Assembly: GCA_003486785.1 (NCBI GenBank) | Contig: DNFZ01000121.1 | Location: 1 to 15,711 of the forward strand | Direction of reading: 5' to 3' | Length of the DNA: 15,711 bases | DNA from: Clostridiales bacterium | Lineage (GTDB): Bacteria > Bacillota > Clostridia > Christensenellales > CAG-138 | Part shown: positions 14,012-15,711 of the stretch, in pieces | Layout: each line of letters starts with the position of its first letter | Numbering within the stretch: the first letter of the stretch is position 1 | Program-made: the position numbers and the translations under genes | The notes under the pieces: generated by a model | The model's database searches: none | The model's input: the letters and a program-made list of their open reading frames with translations, nothing else | What the model was told of the DNA's origin: nothing

Positions 14012-14728
14012 ATGAAATCAAACGAACAGCCGATCTTTCGGCAGATCATCGAGCGCATCAACACCGGCATCGAGAGCGGCGAGTTTGCGCGCGGCGACGC
14101 CATCCCGTCCGAGCCCGAGCTCTGCAGACAGTTCTCCACCACGCGTATGACCGTGCGCCGCGCCATCGACGCGCTGGTCAACGAAGGAAAACTCTTCCGT
14201 GTACAGGGCAAAGGCACTTTCGTCTCCCATTTTGAACTCGACAAAACCTATCAAAAGCAGGGCTTTACCAGCAACATGCTCTCTCTTGGCGTGCATCCTT
14301 CCAGCACGGTCATCCTTGCAGGCACGTGTGAAGCAGATCTAGAGGTGCGCAGCAGCCTTGATATGACACAAGATGAACCGATCTTCTGCCTCCAACGCAT
14401 CCGCATGGCGGACGAATCTCCCATTGCCATCGAGCGCGTGTGGATTTCGCTCACGCGGTTTCCCCGTCTGCCGGAGTTTGACTTTTCGCAGCGTTCTCTC
14501 TATGAGGTGCTGCATCAGGAGTTTGGGCTCGATTTGACCAACAGCTACTCTCGCCAGCGCATCAATGCCGTCTCGGTCAGCGGGGAGGACGCGCAAACCC
14601 TCTTTCACGCAAAAAAGGGCATTGCGCTTCGCATCCGCAATGTGGACTACGACAAGGCGCACCGCCCCTTTGCCATGGCGGATACGCTCTACCACGGCGG
14701 GAAATATACGCTCGATGTCGTGATCTGA
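14012..14728 (+). CDS. GntR-family transcriptional regulator with UTRA domain (second)
   Basis: A 238-residue HutC-subfamily repressor. The winged helix (about 6-72) reads PIFRQIIERINTGIESGEFARGD, AIPSEPEL, TTRMTVRRAIDALVNEGKL, GKGTFVS. The UTRA ligand domain (about 90-235) contains FCLQRIRMADESPIAIERVWI and a C-terminal MADTLYHGGKYTLDV strand. It is not a close duplicate of the GntR protein at 183-950: shared residues are mainly family positions. GGGGG about eight bases before the ATG is the ribosome-binding site. It stands alone, with its own promoter and a weak downstream terminator, so its target lies elsewhere or is itself; the ligand is unknown. Confidence 0.92.
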   Translation: MKSNEQPIFRQIIERINTGIESGEFARGDAIPSEPELCRQFSTTRMTVRRAIDALVNEGKLFRVQGKGTFVSHFELDKTYQKQGFTSNMLSLGVHPSSTVILAGTCEADLEVRSSLDMTQDEPIFCLQRIRMADESPIAIERVWISLTRFPRLPEFDFSQRSLYEVLHQEFGLDLTNSYSRQRINAVSVSGEDAQTLFHAKKGIALRIRNVDYDKAHRPFAMADTLYHGGKYTLDVVI

Positions 14729-14752
14729 TGCTTACAACTTTTTTATCGCGCA

Positions 14753-14792
14753 AAAGACAGCCGCCCGGTCGAGCAGCTGCCTTTGTGTTTTT
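14753..14792 (+). terminator. imperfect terminator after the second GntR gene
   Basis: AAAGACAGCCGC (14753-14764) pairs with GCAGCTGCCTTT (14773-14784), with two mismatches in 12 positions and an 8-base loop, followed by GTGTTTTT. It lies 24 bases past the stop. Confidence 0.5.
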
Positions 14793-14855
14793 CGTGTTGT
14801 TTGCCAAATTTACGTGAAAGTCTTTATGATAGCAGCTTCCCCGGTCTGGTTTTCG

Positions 14856-15332
14856 TTACTGGATCGCATGCAGCACCTTATACAGCAGCTGATACAGCGT
14901 CTCGCTCTCGCCTTTTGTCAGCGGCAGGCATGCGCCGATGCGCTCCGGTATGTGTGCCGCGCGTGTGCGCAATGCATCCCCCGCCTCGGTGACGGTGACG
15001 ATGACGCTGCGTTCATCCGCAGCGTTGCGCTGGCGCGAAACGAGCCCCTGCGCTTCCATCTTTTTGAGCAGCGGCGTGAGCGTCCCGCTGTCAAGATAGA
15101 GGTGTTCACCAAGCTCTTTGACCGAAAGCGACCGCTTTTCCCAAAGCACCATCATGGCGATATACTGCGTATAGGTTAGCCCGATCTCATCGAGAAACGG
15201 CTTGTAAAGGCGGACAACTTCTTTGGAGACCGCATACAGCGGGAAACAAAGCTGGTTTTGCAGCAGCAGGGCATCATATCGTCCGTCCGCATCCAAACAG
15301 CGTACGGAGGCGGAATTTGATTGTTCGCTCAT
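14856..15332 (-). CDS. ohrR: OhrR-type MarR-family organic peroxide sensor
   Basis: A 158-residue MarR-family repressor closely resembling Bacillus OhrR. QNQLCF holds the reactive sensing cysteine (Cys29, aligned with Cys15 of the B. subtilis protein). The two tyrosines that contact that cysteine are kept (Tyr43 in RLYKP, Tyr54 in LTYTQY). The winged helix has YLDSGTLTPLLKKMEAQGL and the wing NAADERSVIVTVTEAG. Only one extra cysteine is visible, Cys12 in the N-terminal extension (another, Cys134, is near the C terminus). Family members release DNA when the cysteine is oxidised by organic hydroperoxide. GGAG lies eight bases before the ATG. It follows a glutathione peroxidase gene on the same strand (84-base gap), a coherent peroxide-defence pair. 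Confidence 0.9.
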   Translation of the reverse strand: MSEQSNSASVRCLDADGRYDALLLQNQLCFPLYAVSKEVVRLYKPFLDEIGLTYTQYIAMMVLWEKRSLSVKELGEHLYLDSGTLTPLLKKMEAQGLVSRQRNAADERSVIVTVTEAGDALRTRAAHIPERIGACLPLTKGESETLYQLLYKVLHAIQ

Positions 15333-15363
15333 GTCGCTCGCTCCTTTCTCATCATGCTTTACT

Positions 15364-15437
15364 CCCGCGCTAACAGCAGCGCGAGGATGTCTTTTTTTGA
15401 TTCTGTGTCCCCGCGCTTACAGCAGCGCGAGGATGTC
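15364..15437. repeat. tandem copy of the 3' end of the glutathione peroxidase gene
   Basis: The 28 bases 15364-15391 repeat at 15410-15437 with a single difference, 46 bases apart. The right copy contains the last codons and stop of the peroxidase gene plus the following GCGCGGG. The left copy lies in the spacer before ohrR and reads TTA instead of the stop TAA on the minus strand. Each copy can form an 8-bp hairpin. It is a relic of a short tandem duplication. Confidence 0.8.
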
Positions 15438-15711
15438 GTTTTCGATGCTTTCCGGCGTATCGGTCGGCGCAAAGCGCTTGACCACGTTGCCGTTGCGATC
15501 GATCAGAAACTTCGTGAAGTTCCATTTGATGGAAGAACCCAGCGCGCTTCGTTTCGCTTTTTTCAAAAACTTGTACAGATCGCTGGCGGATGATCCGTTT
15601 ACGTCGACCTTGGCAAAGCGCGGAAACGTTGTGCCATAGTTCAGCGTGCAGAAGCTCTGAATCTCATCGATGGTGCCTGGCGCCTGGTTGCCAAACTGGT
15701 TACAGGGGAAA
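15417..15711 (-). CDS. glutathione peroxidase family protein (C-terminal part, cut by window edge)
   Basis: The last 97 codons of a minus-strand gene entering from the right edge. The visible part begins at the conserved FPCNQFGNQAPGT block, then EIQSFC, YGTTFPRFAKVDVNG, LYKFLK, IKWNFTKFLIDRNG and RFAPTDTPE, all typical of bacterial glutathione peroxidase-like proteins (BsaA/BtuE type). These reduce peroxides, usually with thioredoxin rather than glutathione in bacteria. The peroxidatic Cys (or Sec) lies upstream, outside the window, so activity cannot be judged. The downstream neighbour is an ohrR-type regulator, consistent with peroxide-inducible expression. The stop is TAA at 15417-15419. 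Confidence 0.92.
   Translation of the reverse strand, partial: FPCNQFGNQAPGTIDEIQSFCTLNYGTTFPRFAKVDVNGSSASDLYKFLKKAKRSALGSSIKWNFTKFLIDRNGNVVKRFAPTDTPESIENDILALL

Overview
The window looks like chromosomal DNA of a GC-rich anaerobic member of the Clostridia (Bacillota). The evidence is strong third-position GC bias, purine-rich GGAGG ribosome-binding sites, simple hairpin-plus-T terminators, a Crp/Fnr regulator divergent from a clostridial-type ferredoxin gene, an OhrR/glutathione-peroxidase pair, and a set of carbohydrate genes with many one-component regulators. The lineage is inferred from gene content and style, not from a marker gene. No rRNA, tRNA, CRISPR array, phage gene or intact insertion sequence was seen.

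Layout. 1-182: possible 3' end of a + strand gene. 183-950 (-): GntR/UTRA regulator. 951-1548: regulatory gap with a minus promoter carrying an inverted repeat over its -10, and a perfect consensus + promoter followed by a LacI-type operator candidate. 1549-4055 (+): LacI regulator and a compact GH9 (cellulase-family) enzyme with no signal peptide, probably one operon for intracellular beta-glucan oligosaccharides. 4088-4304: MITE-like palindromic element whose two ends form terminators for the convergent operons. 4341-9747 (-): five-gene operon, in transcription order GtrA-like membrane protein, TetR regulator, glutamate-1-semialdehyde-aminomutase-like class III aminotransferase, FGGY sugar kinase and tandem class II aldolase. 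A 16-bp palindrome overlaps the -35 of its predicted promoter. 9748-10140: divergent control region. 10141-11970 (+): radical SAM protein and TrhA/hemolysin III membrane protein. 11988-12017: shared terminator. 12038-12730 (-) and 12970-13701 (+): divergent Crp/Fnr regulator and ferredoxin-domain protein, with one palindrome exactly equidistant from the two -10 boxes. 14012-14728 (+): second GntR/UTRA regulator. 14856-15332 (-): OhrR-type MarR peroxide sensor, downstream of a glutathione peroxidase gene cut by the window edge.

How the genes fit together. Six transcription regulators share 15.7 kb, each beside a small metabolic or stress module. The best candidate for an undescribed system is the aminotransferase-kinase-aldolase operon: it has the enzyme set of a 'transaminate/aminomutate, phosphorylate, cleave' route for an amino-sugar or amino-polyol, under its own TetR and with no dedicated transporter here. 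The most striking regulatory structure is the symmetrical Crp/Fnr intergenic region, where a single site could act as a class II activator site for both divergent promoters. All functions come from motif reading; no similarity search was run.
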